Of a stretch of 16,061 bases of DNA, positions 1-7,458 are shown in pieces. The translations under genes were made by a program, and so were the position numbers. Each line of letters starts with the position of its first letter. Positions within the stretch are counted from its first letter, which is position 1. Below the pieces are notes generated by a model, which saw only the letters and a program-made list of their open reading frames with translations, was not told where the DNA came from and searched no databases. Source of the DNA: an uncultured Dialister sp. (lineage in GTDB: Bacteria > Bacillota > Negativicutes > Veillonellales > Dialisteraceae); the NCBI GenBank assembly GCA_900545785.1, contig URAA01000022.1:1-16061 (forward strand). The letters are read 5' to 3'.

Positions 1-56
1 TTTTCAACAATCCGTTCCCATCTCTCCGCTTTGACAAGATCTATCCCCACATACAT
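1..56 (-). CDS. acpS: Holo-[acyl-carrier-protein] synthase, N-terminal fragment
   Basis: Only about 18 codons are visible before the gene leaves the window. They read MYVGIDLVKAERWERIVE, which matches the start of AcpS proteins, where a conserved Gly-(Ile/Thr)-Asp-(Leu/Ile)-Val motif carries the Mg-binding Asp. AcpS transfers the 4'-phosphopantetheine arm of CoA to acyl carrier protein in the cytoplasm. Two in-frame ATGs exist. I chose the second (54-56) because the Shine-Dalgarno GGGAGG at 64-69 lies 7 bases upstream of it, against only one base from the ATG at 60-62. The gene is divergent from rpsT. The call rests on a short stretch, so it is probable rather than certain. Confidence 0.72.
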   Translation of the reverse strand, partial: MYVGIDLVKAERWERIVE

Positions 57-116
57 TTTCATGCCTCCCTTTTTATATCTTCATACCGCCTGCACGATGT
101 TCAAATCATTTCTTTT

Positions 117-155
117 ATTTTAGCGAATCTTCATTTTTTATACAAACCGGTCTGT
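117..155 (-). promoter_or_regulatory. Possible acpS promoter with overlapping TetR-like palindrome
   Basis: On the minus strand TTGTAT (140-145) and TAAAAT (117-122) are separated by 17 bases, about 55 bases before the acpS start region. The -35 matches consensus poorly (3 of 6). An imperfect 14-bp palindrome, ACAAACCGGTCTGT (142-155, 12 of 14 symmetric), overlaps this -35. Its ACCGGTC core resembles operators of several TetR-family repressors. The regulator is not in the window. Confidence 0.35.
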
Positions 156-170
156 TTCAAAATTCATTTC

Positions 171-199
171 TTGCCATAGTCAAAAAAACATGGTAGAAT
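171..199 (+). promoter_or_regulatory. rpsT promoter (extended -10)
   Basis: TTGCCA (171-176) and TAGAAT (194-199) are 17 bases apart. A TGG directly precedes the -10, giving the extended TGn element. The predicted transcription start is near 206, about 30 bases before the TTG start codon of rpsT. This is the best sigma-70-type promoter in the window. Confidence 0.7.
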
Positions 200-236
200 A
201 GCAAAGTATGAATGAAACAAACGGGAGGTGAAACAA

Positions 237-587
237 TTGCCGCAGATTAAATCCAATATAAAGACCATGAAAACCGACGCAAAGAAGAGAGCTGCTCATG
301 CTGCCGCTCGTTCTCAAATTCACGGTGCCATGAAAAAGGCTGTCGCTGCCGCTACTACTGAAAACAAAGATGAAGCTCTTCGCGTTGCTCAGAGTATTAT
401 CGACAACGCTGCTCAGAAAGGCGTTCTTCATAAGAATGCAGCAGCACGTAAAAAATCCCGTCTGAACGCAAGTGTCAATGCTGCCATCGCTGCAGAAAAA
501 GCTTTGGAAGCAAGGGAAGCTGCTGAAGAAGCAAGAGAAGAAGCAAAAGAAGCTTATATAGAAGCAATGGAAGAACAGCAGAAATAA
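237..587 (+). CDS. rpsT: 30S ribosomal protein S20
   Basis: S20 is a primary 16S rRNA-binding protein of the small subunit. The first ~85 residues match the family: the N-terminus MPQIKSNIKTMKTDAKKR, a basic helical body, and the conserved HKNAAARKKSRL segment near residues 65-76. I chose the TTG at 237 because it gives the family's MPxIKS start. The Shine-Dalgarno GGGAGGTGA (223-231) lies 5 bases upstream. The GTG at 228 sits inside that ribosome site and is unlikely to be used. The product is 116 residues, against about 88 for Bacillus S20. The extra ~30 residues (85-116) are Ala/Glu-rich and acidic, and are predicted to be helical. The gene is monocistronic with its own promoter and terminator. 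Confidence 0.95.
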   Translation: MPQIKSNIKTMKTDAKKRAAHAAARSQIHGAMKKAVAAATTENKDEALRVAQSIIDNAAQKGVLHKNAAARKKSRLNASVNAAIAAEKALEAREAAEEAREEAKEAYIEAMEEQQK

Positions 588-608
588 TTTAATTTCAAAC
601 TCAAAAGC

Positions 609-640
609 AAGACGAAGACTTCGGTCCTCGTCTTTTTTAT
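609..640 (+). terminator. rpsT Rho-independent terminator
   Basis: A stem of AAGACGA/TCGTCTT plus GAC/GTC, with a single A-C mismatch, is capped by a TTCG tetraloop (620-623). It is followed by a T-run at 633-638, 22 bases after the rpsT stop codon. Confidence 0.85.
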
Positions 641-753
641 TTTATGAGCAGTGTGACATTTTTTCGGTAAGCATTTAAAATTTTTATGGACAATATTTTC
701 ACTATATGCACAGGTATTTAACGGATTCCCCTCGGAACAAGGATCCGCCCGAT

Positions 754-805
754 AAAAAACCGACCCTTGAAGTTAAATTTTCGGTTCAACTTCAGGAGTC
801 GGTTT
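754..805 (-). terminator. Terminator of the rbgA-hem operon
   Basis: On the minus strand AAACCGAC (798-805) pairs with GTCGGTTT (757-764). An inner TGAAGTT/AACTTCA stem (788-794 with 768-774) extends it, and the hairpin runs into six T residues (754-759). It lies just beyond the hemL stop codon. A weaker hairpin (722-747, CGGAT/ATCCG arms) follows further downstream without a good T-run. I see no other feature in 641-750. Confidence 0.8.
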
Positions 806-826
806 ATTGATAAGCAATAGTATTTT

Positions 827-2125
827 TTATGCTTGTGCCGCTTTTTCCATGGCTGTTTTGGCTGCTTCTGCCGTTCGTTTTATATCTTCTTCACTGTGGG
901 CGAAGGAAACAAATAAAGTTTCAAATGGAGAGGGTGCCAAATAAATTCCCTGTTCCAGCATGGATAAAAACCAAGTCTTAAATTTTTTACCGTCACAAGC
1001 GCAGGAGTCATCATAATTGAGCACCGGCTCATCACTGAAAAACAGACCGAACATGGAACCGGACTGATGAATTTCCACATTCACCCCTGCCTTTTTTGCC
1101 GCCGCTTTCCAGCCTTCACCGATTTGTGCCGTCTTTTCTTCCAAAATTTTATGGAAATGAGGAATGGATCGGATTTCTTTCAATGTTGTAAGACCTGCCG
1201 TAACGGCCAGAGGATTTCCCGACAGGGTTCCCGCCTGATATACGGAGCCGTCGGGAGCGATACAGTTCATGATATCCCGTCTGCCTCCGTATGCTGCCGC
1301 CGGAAGACCGCCGCCGATGATTTTCCCTAAACAGGTCATATCCGGTTTGATGTGATAAAAGCCTTGTGCGCCGTGGAGAGATGTTCGGAATCCGCACATG
1401 ACTTCGTCAAATATTAAAACCGTACCATGTTTTTCCGTTTCTTTCCGCAATGTTTCCAGAAATCCTTCGACGGGAAGAATGCAGCCCATATTTCCTGCAA
1501 CCGGTTCTACAATAACCGCTGCAATTTCATCGCCTTCTTCGTCCATTTTTTTAATAAGGGCTTCTTTGTCATTATACGGAACAACGATCGTATCTTTTGC
1601 CGTTCCTTTTGTGACTCCGGCGCTATCGGGACTTCCGAAAGTAGCTGCACCGGATCCTGCTTTGACAAGGAGGCTGTCCCCGTGCCCGTGGTAGCAGCCG
1701 GCAAATTTTAATATTTTATCCCGTCCCGTAAATCCTCTGGCTGCCCGAAGCGCGCTCATGGTAGCTTCCGTACCGGAAGAGACAAGACGTATTTTTTCGA
1801 CGGACGGATAAAATTCGGTAACCAATTCCGCCAGTTCCGTTTCTATCTCTGTCGGTGCGCCGTAGCTGGTACTCTTTTCCGCTGCTGCCTGTATCGCTTG
1901 AATGACTTTCGGGAAAGCATGGCCCAAAATCATGGGGCCCCAAGACCCGACATAATCGATATAGGTGTTACCGTCTATATCTGTAATATGAGATCCCTTT
2001 GCAGAAGCGATAAAGGGCGGCGGGCAGTCCATGTGGGGATAGGAGCGGACGGGGCTGTTCACACCGCCGGGCATATATTTTCTTGCTTTTTCAAATGCTT
2101 TTTCTGAAAGTGTGAGATCGATCAT
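827..2125 (-). CDS. hemL: Glutamate-1-semialdehyde 2,1-aminomutase
   Basis: This PLP-dependent cytoplasmic enzyme converts glutamate-1-semialdehyde to 5-aminolevulinate, the second dedicated step of the C5 tetrapyrrole route. The protein is 432 residues, the usual family length. It shows the N-terminal PGGVNSPVRS motif (residues 19-28), SSGTEA (116-121), the cofactor-binding FDEV (239-242), and the Schiff-base lysine K268 in LGKIIGGGLP. I chose the ATG at 2125 rather than an upstream in-frame ATG (2149) because it starts the family's usual N-terminus. AGGAGG (2133-2138) lies 7 bases upstream of it. Its ATG overlaps the TGA of hemB as ATGA, which suggests translational coupling. It is the last gene of the operon and is followed by a terminator. 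Confidence 0.96.
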   Translation of the reverse strand: MIDLTLSEKAFEKARKYMPGGVNSPVRSYPHMDCPPPFIASAKGSHITDIDGNTYIDYVGSWGPMILGHAFPKVIQAIQAAAEKSTSYGAPTEIETELAELVTEFYPSVEKIRLVSSGTEATMSALRAARGFTGRDKILKFAGCYHGHGDSLLVKAGSGAATFGSPDSAGVTKGTAKDTIVVPYNDKEALIKKMDEEGDEIAAVIVEPVAGNMGCILPVEGFLETLRKETEKHGTVLIFDEVMCGFRTSLHGAQGFYHIKPDMTCLGKIIGGGLPAAAYGGRRDIMNCIAPDGSVYQAGTLSGNPLAVTAGLTTLKEIRSIPHFHKILEEKTAQIGEGWKAAAKKAGVNVEIHQSGSMFGLFFSDEPVLNYDDSCACDGKKFKTWFLSMLEQGIYLAPSPFETLFVSFAHSEEDIKRTAEAAKTAMEKAAQA

Positions 2126-3108
2126 TTCCCCGCCTCCTCTTTGATCCATTTCGCCACATCAATGGCATGATAGGAAATAATAATATCCGCCCCTGCCCGT
2201 TTCATGCAAAGCAGAGATTCCGTAACGATCCGTTTTTCATCGATCCATCCGTTTGCGGCAGCTGCTTTCACCATGGCATATTCGCCGCTCACATTATAGA
2301 CGGCTACAGGGCGGTTGATCCGGCTGCGGACTTGATGCACTACATCGAGATAAGCAAGAGCAGGTTTCACCATGATGATATCCGCTCCTTCTTCCATATC
2401 CAGATCCACTTCTTTCATCGCTTCCCGTACGTTGGCAGGATCCATCTGATAACCTCTCCTGTCACCAAACTGAGGAGCCGAGTCGGCAGCATCACGAAAC
2501 GGCCCGTAATAGCCGGATGCATATTTTACGGCATATGACATGATCGATACATCCTTAAAATTATTTTTGTCCAACGCTTCTCTTAAGACGGCAACTCTTC
2601 CGTCCATCATATCAGAAGGGGCTATGATATCTGCACCTGCTTCTGCTTGAGAAAGAGCCGTTTTTGCCAAGAGTTCCAAGGTGGAATCATTCTCCACTTC
2701 TTTTCCGCAAAGTTTCCCGCAATGGCCGGATTCGGTATATTGGCAAAGGCAGACATCTCCGACAATAACAAGATCGGGAATTTCTTTCTTAATAGCGCCG
2801 ATTGCCTGCTGCACAGGACTTGCCATATCCCATGCAGAGGAACCTATATCATCCTTATAAGAAGGAAGCCCGAAAACTTCTACGGCGGGAATTCCTAATT
2901 GATAAAGTTCTTCTGCTTGTTTCACCGCCAGATCCACGGACAGATGATAACAGCCGGGCATGCTCGGAATTTCTTCCTTTATGTTTTTTCCGGGCACTAC
3001 AAAAATAGGATAAACGAAATCATTGATCTCCAAGGTGTTTTCTCTCACCATGCTTCGAATCGCTTCATTTCTTCTTAAGCGGCGGGGACGTAATGTATTT
3101 AATTTCAT
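2122..3108 (-). CDS. hemB: Delta-aminolevulinic acid dehydratase (porphobilinogen synthase)
   Basis: HemB condenses two 5-aminolevulinate molecules to porphobilinogen. At 328 residues it has the normal family length. The two Schiff-base lysines are K195 (SYAVKYASGYYGPFRDA) and K248 (MVKPALAYLD). The metal loop DVCLCQYTESGHCG holds three cysteines (C120, C122, C130), so this is the zinc-dependent active-site type rather than the Asp-rich magnesium type. Its start codon overlaps the cobA-hemD stop by one base (TAATG), and AAGGAG lies about 10 bases upstream. It lies between cobA-hemD and hemL in the same operon. Confidence 0.97.
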   Translation of the reverse strand: MKLNTLRPRRLRRNEAIRSMVRENTLEINDFVYPIFVVPGKNIKEEIPSMPGCYHLSVDLAVKQAEELYQLGIPAVEVFGLPSYKDDIGSSAWDMASPVQQAIGAIKKEIPDLVIVGDVCLCQYTESGHCGKLCGKEVENDSTLELLAKTALSQAEAGADIIAPSDMMDGRVAVLREALDKNNFKDVSIMSYAVKYASGYYGPFRDAADSAPQFGDRRGYQMDPANVREAMKEVDLDMEEGADIIMVKPALAYLDVVHQVRSRINRPVAVYNVSGEYAMVKAAAANGWIDEKRIVTESLLCMKRAGADIIISYHAIDVAKWIKEEAGK

Positions 3109-4637
3109 TAAGAAACAACTCCTTTCCTGACGGCATCGATGATGGCATCGGTCAGTCCTTCAATGGTAAATGTATCGGAAACAATCTGCGGTTCCAAGTG
3201 ATATCTTCGGCAGGCATCGGCGGTAATCGGTCCGATGCAGGCTAAAGCGACTCCTTTTAAAAGTTCCGTATTACCTTCCAATTGAGCTATCAGATTGAAT
3301 AGGGTAGAGGAGCTTGTAAAAGTAATCATATCCACTTCTTTATTTGTCAGCAGTTCTTTCAATTTTTCTTTGTTTTCTTCGTCGCAAACAGTCTGATACG
3401 CTTCTGCTACGTCTACGATGCATCCGAAATCGGCAAGACCTTCGGGAAGAACGCTTCTTGCCACTTTGGCGCGGGGAATCAATATTTTTTCTCCCGGCTT
3501 TACCAATTCTTTCATGGCATCCAATAAATCTTCCGCCTTGTATTTTTCCGGTATGCAATCTGCTTTAAGGCCGTACTTGCCGAGTTGTTTTCCCGTTACG
3601 GTACCGATAACGGCAATTTTTGCACCGCCTATGGCGCGGCTGTCCAGTCCTTTTTCAAAAAGGCGCCCGAAGAAAGCATCCACTCCGTTTTGACTTGTAA
3701 AAACGATCCAGTCATAAACATGTATCTTTTTGATACTTTCATCTATCCCCTTCCAATCATCGGAGGGACTTTCAATTTTGATCGACGGTATTTCCGTACA
3801 AAAAGCTCCCAAATCTTCCAATGATCCGGTCAGACGGGATGCCTGAGTTCGGGAGCGGGTAATGACCACATGTTTCCCGAAGAGAGGTTTATTATCATAC
3901 CATTGTAACTCATGGCGCAGATTGACCACGTCGCCTACTATAAAAACGGCTGGCGGCTTGATCCCGAAACGTTTTACATCTTCTCCCGCTTTTTCCAACG
4001 TCGTGGTATACGTTTCCTGATACGGTCTTGTTCCCCATCGAATGAAAGCGGCAGGCGTATCCGGTTTTCTACCGTTTTTGATCAATTCATCGGAAATTTG
4101 TTTCGTTTTTCCCACTCCCATGAGGAAAACCAAAGTGTCTACAGCACCTGCCAGTTTATCCCAATGAATATCGGACTGTTTTTTTGTCGGATCTTCATGA
4201 CCGGTAATGACGGCAAAAGAAGCCGCCACTTTTCTGTGTGTCACGGGAATTCCCGCATAGGCAGGGGCTGCAATGGCTGATGTGACACCCGGCACTTCTT
4301 CAAATTCCACCCCCGCTTTTCTGATAACTTCGATTTCTTCTCCGCCTCTGCCGAATACAAAAGGATCGCCGCCTTTTAAACGGGCGACAATTTTCCCTTC
4401 CCTTCCTTTTTCGGCAAGAATACGGCTGATTTCTTCTTGTGTCATCGTATGATTTCCGCATTGCTTTCCTACATAAATATAGTCAGCTTTCGGATTGGCA
4501 AAGCGGAGTATTCTTTTATCCGCCAAATAATCACCGACAATCACATCCGCCGTTTCCAGACAGCGCTTCCCTTTTAATGTCAAAAGTTCGGGATCTCCCG
4601 GCCCTGCCCCAATAAGATAAACCTTTCCTTTTTTCAT
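3108..4637 (-). CDS. cobA-hemD: Fused uroporphyrinogen-III C-methyltransferase / uroporphyrinogen-III synthase
   Basis: This 509-residue two-domain protein joins two consecutive steps. Residues 1 to ~245 are an SAM-dependent uroporphyrinogen-III methyltransferase (SUMT) with VYLIGAGPGDPELLTLKG (6-23), RLKGGDPFVFGRGGEE (86-101) and a PGVTSAIAAPAYAGIPVTHR-type segment (116-135). Residues ~251-509 are a HemD uroporphyrinogen-III synthase domain that opens with GKHVVITRSRTQAS and contains FTSQNGVDAFF and TFTSSSTLF. The fusion closes the ring and methylates it to precorrin-2, which commits flux to siroheme or cobalamin. This fusion is known in other Firmicutes. GAGGAG overlaps the hemC stop codon and serves this ATG. 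I infer that it supplies the operon's only HemD. Confidence 0.95.
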   Translation of the reverse strand: MKKGKVYLIGAGPGDPELLTLKGKRCLETADVIVGDYLADKRILRFANPKADYIYVGKQCGNHTMTQEEISRILAEKGREGKIVARLKGGDPFVFGRGGEEIEVIRKAGVEFEEVPGVTSAIAAPAYAGIPVTHRKVAASFAVITGHEDPTKKQSDIHWDKLAGAVDTLVFLMGVGKTKQISDELIKNGRKPDTPAAFIRWGTRPYQETYTTTLEKAGEDVKRFGIKPPAVFIVGDVVNLRHELQWYDNKPLFGKHVVITRSRTQASRLTGSLEDLGAFCTEIPSIKIESPSDDWKGIDESIKKIHVYDWIVFTSQNGVDAFFGRLFEKGLDSRAIGGAKIAVIGTVTGKQLGKYGLKADCIPEKYKAEDLLDAMKELVKPGEKILIPRAKVARSVLPEGLADFGCIVDVAEAYQTVCDEENKEKLKELLTNKEVDMITFTSSSTLFNLIAQLEGNTELLKGVALACIGPITADACRRYHLEPQIVSDTFTIEGLTDAIIDAVRKGVVS

Positions 4638-4647
4638 GCGACTCTCC

Positions 4648-5577
4648 TCAACAGTTATTTTTTAATTCTTTTAAAATCTCATAGCCTCCGTCGGCTAAAA
4701 GCCGGTTTGCCAAAGTTTCTCCCAAGGATTTCCCTTCTTCCCGGGATACCTCCATCTTTCTTTTATAAAATCGTTTTCCATCGGCGGAAGCAATAAAAGC
4801 GGAAGCGGCAATTCCTTTTTCCGAAGGAACCGCATAAATGCCTGCCGGCACTTTGCAATCTCCTCCCACTTTTCCCAAAAAGGCTCTTTCCGCATTGATA
4901 CAGGCCGACACATTTTCATTATGCAGAAATTTGATGACTTCCAAAGTATCTTTATCATTTTTCCGCATTTCTACCGCCATGACTCCCTGACCCGCCGCAG
5001 GAATACTGTCTTCCGTTTCCAGATAGGAAGAAATTCTGTCCTGCAGTCCCAATCTTTTTAATCCTGCTGCAGCAAGAATGATCGCATCAAAATTTCCTTC
5101 ATCAAGCTGCCGCAGACGGGTCTGAACATTTCCCCGCAAACTTTTAATTTCCAAATCCCCGCGATAATGCAGAATCTGTGCCTGCCTGCGGAGACTGGAT
5201 GTCCCCACAACGGAATGAGGCGGCAGTTCATCCGGCGATTTATAGGTATTTGACACAAAAGCATCTCGCGGATCTTCTCTGTCCGTTACGGCGGCAATCA
5301 TAAGATCTTCAGGAATATCTGCCGTCATATCTTTCAAAGAATGAACGGCAATATCCGCTTTTCCCTCGAGAAGAAGAATTTCCAGTTCTTTGATAAAAAG
5401 TCCTTTGCCTCCTATCTCAAGGAGAGAGCGATCCAGAATCCGGTCGCCTTTGGTCGTAACCGGAAGAAGTTCTACTTCGATTTGCGGATATTTTTCTTCT
5501 ATTTTTTTCTGCACATATTTTGCCTGCCAAAGGGCAAGTATGCTTTTTCTGGTGGCAATGACTATTTTATTCTTCAA
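4648..5577 (-). CDS. hemC: Porphobilinogen deaminase (hydroxymethylbilane synthase)
   Basis: HemC polymerises four porphobilinogen units into hydroxymethylbilane. The 309-residue length is typical. It opens with IVIATRKSILALWQA and has the catalytic Asp in HSLKDM (D83) and the arginine-rich GTSSLRRQAQ and LRGNVQTRL segments. The cofactor-attachment cysteine is C241 in GGDCKVPAG; the usual motif is GGGC, so one Gly is Asp here. The start codon is TTG (5575-5577), preceded by AAAGGAG at a 7-base distance. It overlaps the end of hemA by 11 bases. No in-frame ATG gives a family-like N-terminus, so TTG is well supported. The stop lies 10 bases before cobA-hemD. Confidence 0.96.
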   Translation of the reverse strand: MKNKIVIATRKSILALWQAKYVQKKIEEKYPQIEVELLPVTTKGDRILDRSLLEIGGKGLFIKELEILLLEGKADIAVHSLKDMTADIPEDLMIAAVTDREDPRDAFVSNTYKSPDELPPHSVVGTSSLRRQAQILHYRGDLEIKSLRGNVQTRLRQLDEGNFDAIILAAAGLKRLGLQDRISSYLETEDSIPAAGQGVMAVEMRKNDKDTLEVIKFLHNENVSACINAERAFLGKVGGDCKVPAGIYAVPSEKGIAASAFIASADGKRFYKRKMEVSREEGKSLGETLANRLLADGGYEILKELKNNC

Positions 5578-6850
5578 TGAAATTCTCCTTTCTCACATCA
5601 AGGCTGAATAAATTGGCCACTGCCTTTTTCCCTGCCGACTCTTTGTCCGTTCCTGCATACTCGTTGAGGCGAATCATAGGTTCCCGCAGCATTTTACGAA
5701 CGATCATATGTGTCATATGATCAATGATTTTTCTGTCCTCCTCTTTCAGCTCCGGTAATTTCCCCAAAGCACGGCGGAGCTCTCTTTCCCTGATATGTTC
5801 CGCTTTATCGGAAAGGGACACCATCACCGGCCGGGTGCTCAGATAGGTAAATCGTTCTTCAATGGAATCGATTTCTTCCCTGATAATAATTTGCGCCCGC
5901 TCTGCTTCCCCTTCTCTGAATTTGATATTATTTTCTACAATTTCCTGCAAATCATCGATATTGTAAAGTGTCACATGACATATGTCTCTCACGGTCGGTT
6001 CAATATCGCAGGGGACGGCTATATCTATCGCCACAAGAGGTTTATTTTTTCTTTTTACCATTAAGTCGCGGACATCCCAAGACTTGACAATATACTGAGT
6101 CGCTCCGGTGGCGGTGATGAATATATCCGTATCTTCCGCAGTTGCAACGGCGTTGTGAAAAGGTACGGTGCTTCCTCCGAATTTTTGTGCCAGTTCCTCC
6201 GCCTTTTCCGGATGACGGTTGGTCACCGCCAGTTCTTTCAAGCCCTTTCCCTGTAAATTTTTAACCAGCAGTTCCGCCGCATCACCGGCGCCGAAAACAA
6301 GAGCTTTTTTTCCTTCCAACGTTCCCAATACTTTTTCCGCCATTTTAACGGCCGCATAACTGACGGAAACGGCAGATGTAGAGATCCCCGTCTCTGTCCG
6401 CACTCTCTTCCCCGTACGGATCGCCCTGTGGAAAAGAGTATTTAATATGGTCCGGGTCGCTTTTTCCGAAAGTGCCAAAGTGTATGCTGTCTTGAGCTGA
6501 TTCAAAATTTGGCTCTCACCGACCACCATGGAATCAATCCCCGATGCCACTTCGAAAAGATGGCGGATGCATTCTCTCCCTTTATAATAAAAAAGATATT
6601 CTTTTTCAATTTCACTGTTTCCCGATAAAGTCAGGAAGAATTTATATAACGCTTTTTCCGATTCTTCATCTTTCAGAACCGCATAAATTTCCGTTCTGTT
6701 ACAGGTAGAAAGAACGACGGCTTCTTTTATTTCATCGTCTTCACCCAAATGATGCAGGCCGTCCCGGGCACTTTCTTCCCCGATGGCGAATTTTTCACGA
6801 ATATCTACGGAAACCGTCTTATGATTAAGACCTAAAACCGCTAATACCAC
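5567..6850 (-). CDS. hemA: Glutamyl-tRNA reductase
   Basis: HemA reduces glutamyl-tRNA(Glu) to glutamate-1-semialdehyde with NADPH, the first and usually rate-controlling step of the C5 route. The sequence shows LGLNHKT near the N-terminus, the active-site cysteine in STCNRTEIY, the substrate loop VASGIDSMVVGESQIL, a nucleotide-binding VFGAGDAAEL and a C-terminal dimerisation helix. Two GTG starts compete: 6857-6859, only one base from the AGGAG at 6861-6865, and 6848-6850, ten bases from it. I prefer the latter because it gives the usual short N-terminus and places the catalytic cysteine at residue 50, as in E. coli. The protein is then 427 residues. Its start lies inside the preceding dehydrogenase gene (26-base overlap). 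Confidence 0.94.
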   Translation of the reverse strand: MVLAVLGLNHKTVSVDIREKFAIGEESARDGLHHLGEDDEIKEAVVLSTCNRTEIYAVLKDEESEKALYKFFLTLSGNSEIEKEYLFYYKGRECIRHLFEVASGIDSMVVGESQILNQLKTAYTLALSEKATRTILNTLFHRAIRTGKRVRTETGISTSAVSVSYAAVKMAEKVLGTLEGKKALVFGAGDAAELLVKNLQGKGLKELAVTNRHPEKAEELAQKFGGSTVPFHNAVATAEDTDIFITATGATQYIVKSWDVRDLMVKRKNKPLVAIDIAVPCDIEPTVRDICHVTLYNIDDLQEIVENNIKFREGEAERAQIIIREEIDSIEERFTYLSTRPVMVSLSDKAEHIRERELRRALGKLPELKEEDRKIIDHMTHMIVRKMLREPMIRLNEYAGTDKESAGKKAVANLFSLDVRKENFIEE

Positions 6851-7457
6851 GACGTACACACTCCTCTGCTTCGTCTAATTTCCCTTCCGTAACCAACTTC
6901 ATAACAGGCTCGTCAAATACGCTCTGCCAGAACTTTTCCCTGAGGTCCCCGCTTTGTATCTGACTTTTTAATTCTTCCCTTACCCGGCTGATCCGATCAA
7001 GCCACAAATCATACCCTTCCGGAATTTGGCGGGATAACCGGTTTTTCATATATTTCGCCATGGCCGGTGACCGCCCTTCCGTAGAAATTGAAATCATCAG
7101 ACTTCCCTTTTTCAACCGGGCAGGAATATGGCAATTTCCCGCTTTCGGAAAATCGGCACTGTTATAAAGAAACTTTTTTATTTTTGCTGCTGCTGACAGG
7201 AAATCTGCCGCTTCTTTATTTCCCGAGGCAGAAATGACCAAGAAAAAACCGTCTTCTTTTCCCTTATCATAAACTTCGGGTATCCATGAAATACGATGTT
7301 CCTCTGCCAGTTTTTGTATGCCTTCGCATACTTCCGGTGCCATCACCGTAACATCCGCTTCCTCTTCCAAAAGTGTTCCTATCTTGCGAAGAGCCACATG
7401 CCCGCCGCCGATGACAAGGCAAGGCAGCCCTGACAATTTTATATTCACCGGATACAT
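6825..7457 (-). CDS. Precorrin-2 dehydrogenase / sirohydrochlorin ferrochelatase (siroheme synthase N-terminal type)
   Basis: This 210-residue protein matches the N-terminal CysG / Met8p family. The NAD-binding motif is CLVIGGGHVALRK (13-25). The catalytic-region aspartate is probably D102 in NSADFPKAGNCHIPA, followed by STEGRSPAMAKYMKNRL (125-141), typical of the family. It oxidises precorrin-2 to sirohydrochlorin with NAD+. Some members also insert iron to make siroheme, but the sequence alone does not show whether this one does. The ATG follows the regulator's TGA with one base between (TGACATG). Its own ribosome site is weak, so it is probably coupled. It acts just after CobA-HemD in the pathway, although it is encoded first among the tetrapyrrole genes. 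Confidence 0.9.
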   Translation of the reverse strand: MYPVNIKLSGLPCLVIGGGHVALRKIGTLLEEEADVTVMAPEVCEGIQKLAEEHRISWIPEVYDKGKEDGFFLVISASGNKEAADFLSAAAKIKKFLYNSADFPKAGNCHIPARLKKGSLMISISTEGRSPAMAKYMKNRLSRQIPEGYDLWLDRISRVREELKSQIQSGDLREKFWQSVFDEPVMKLVTEGKLDEAEECVRRGISGFRS

Positions 7458-7458
7458 G

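Noticed and set aside
180..431. Minus-strand open frame of 83 residues overlapping rpsT
   Set aside because: It is an antisense shadow of a confidently identified ribosomal protein gene, with no ribosome site and Ser/Phe-rich composition.
722..747. CGGAT/ATCCG hairpin between rpsT and hemL as a small RNA or second terminator
   Set aside because: The stem is short with a bulge, has no T-run on either strand and no promoter in front of it.
2125..2149. Longer hemL start giving 8 extra N-terminal residues (MDQRGGGE)
   Set aside because: Those codons read through the ribosome site itself (AGAGGAGGCGGGGAA), and the family N-terminus begins at the downstream ATG.
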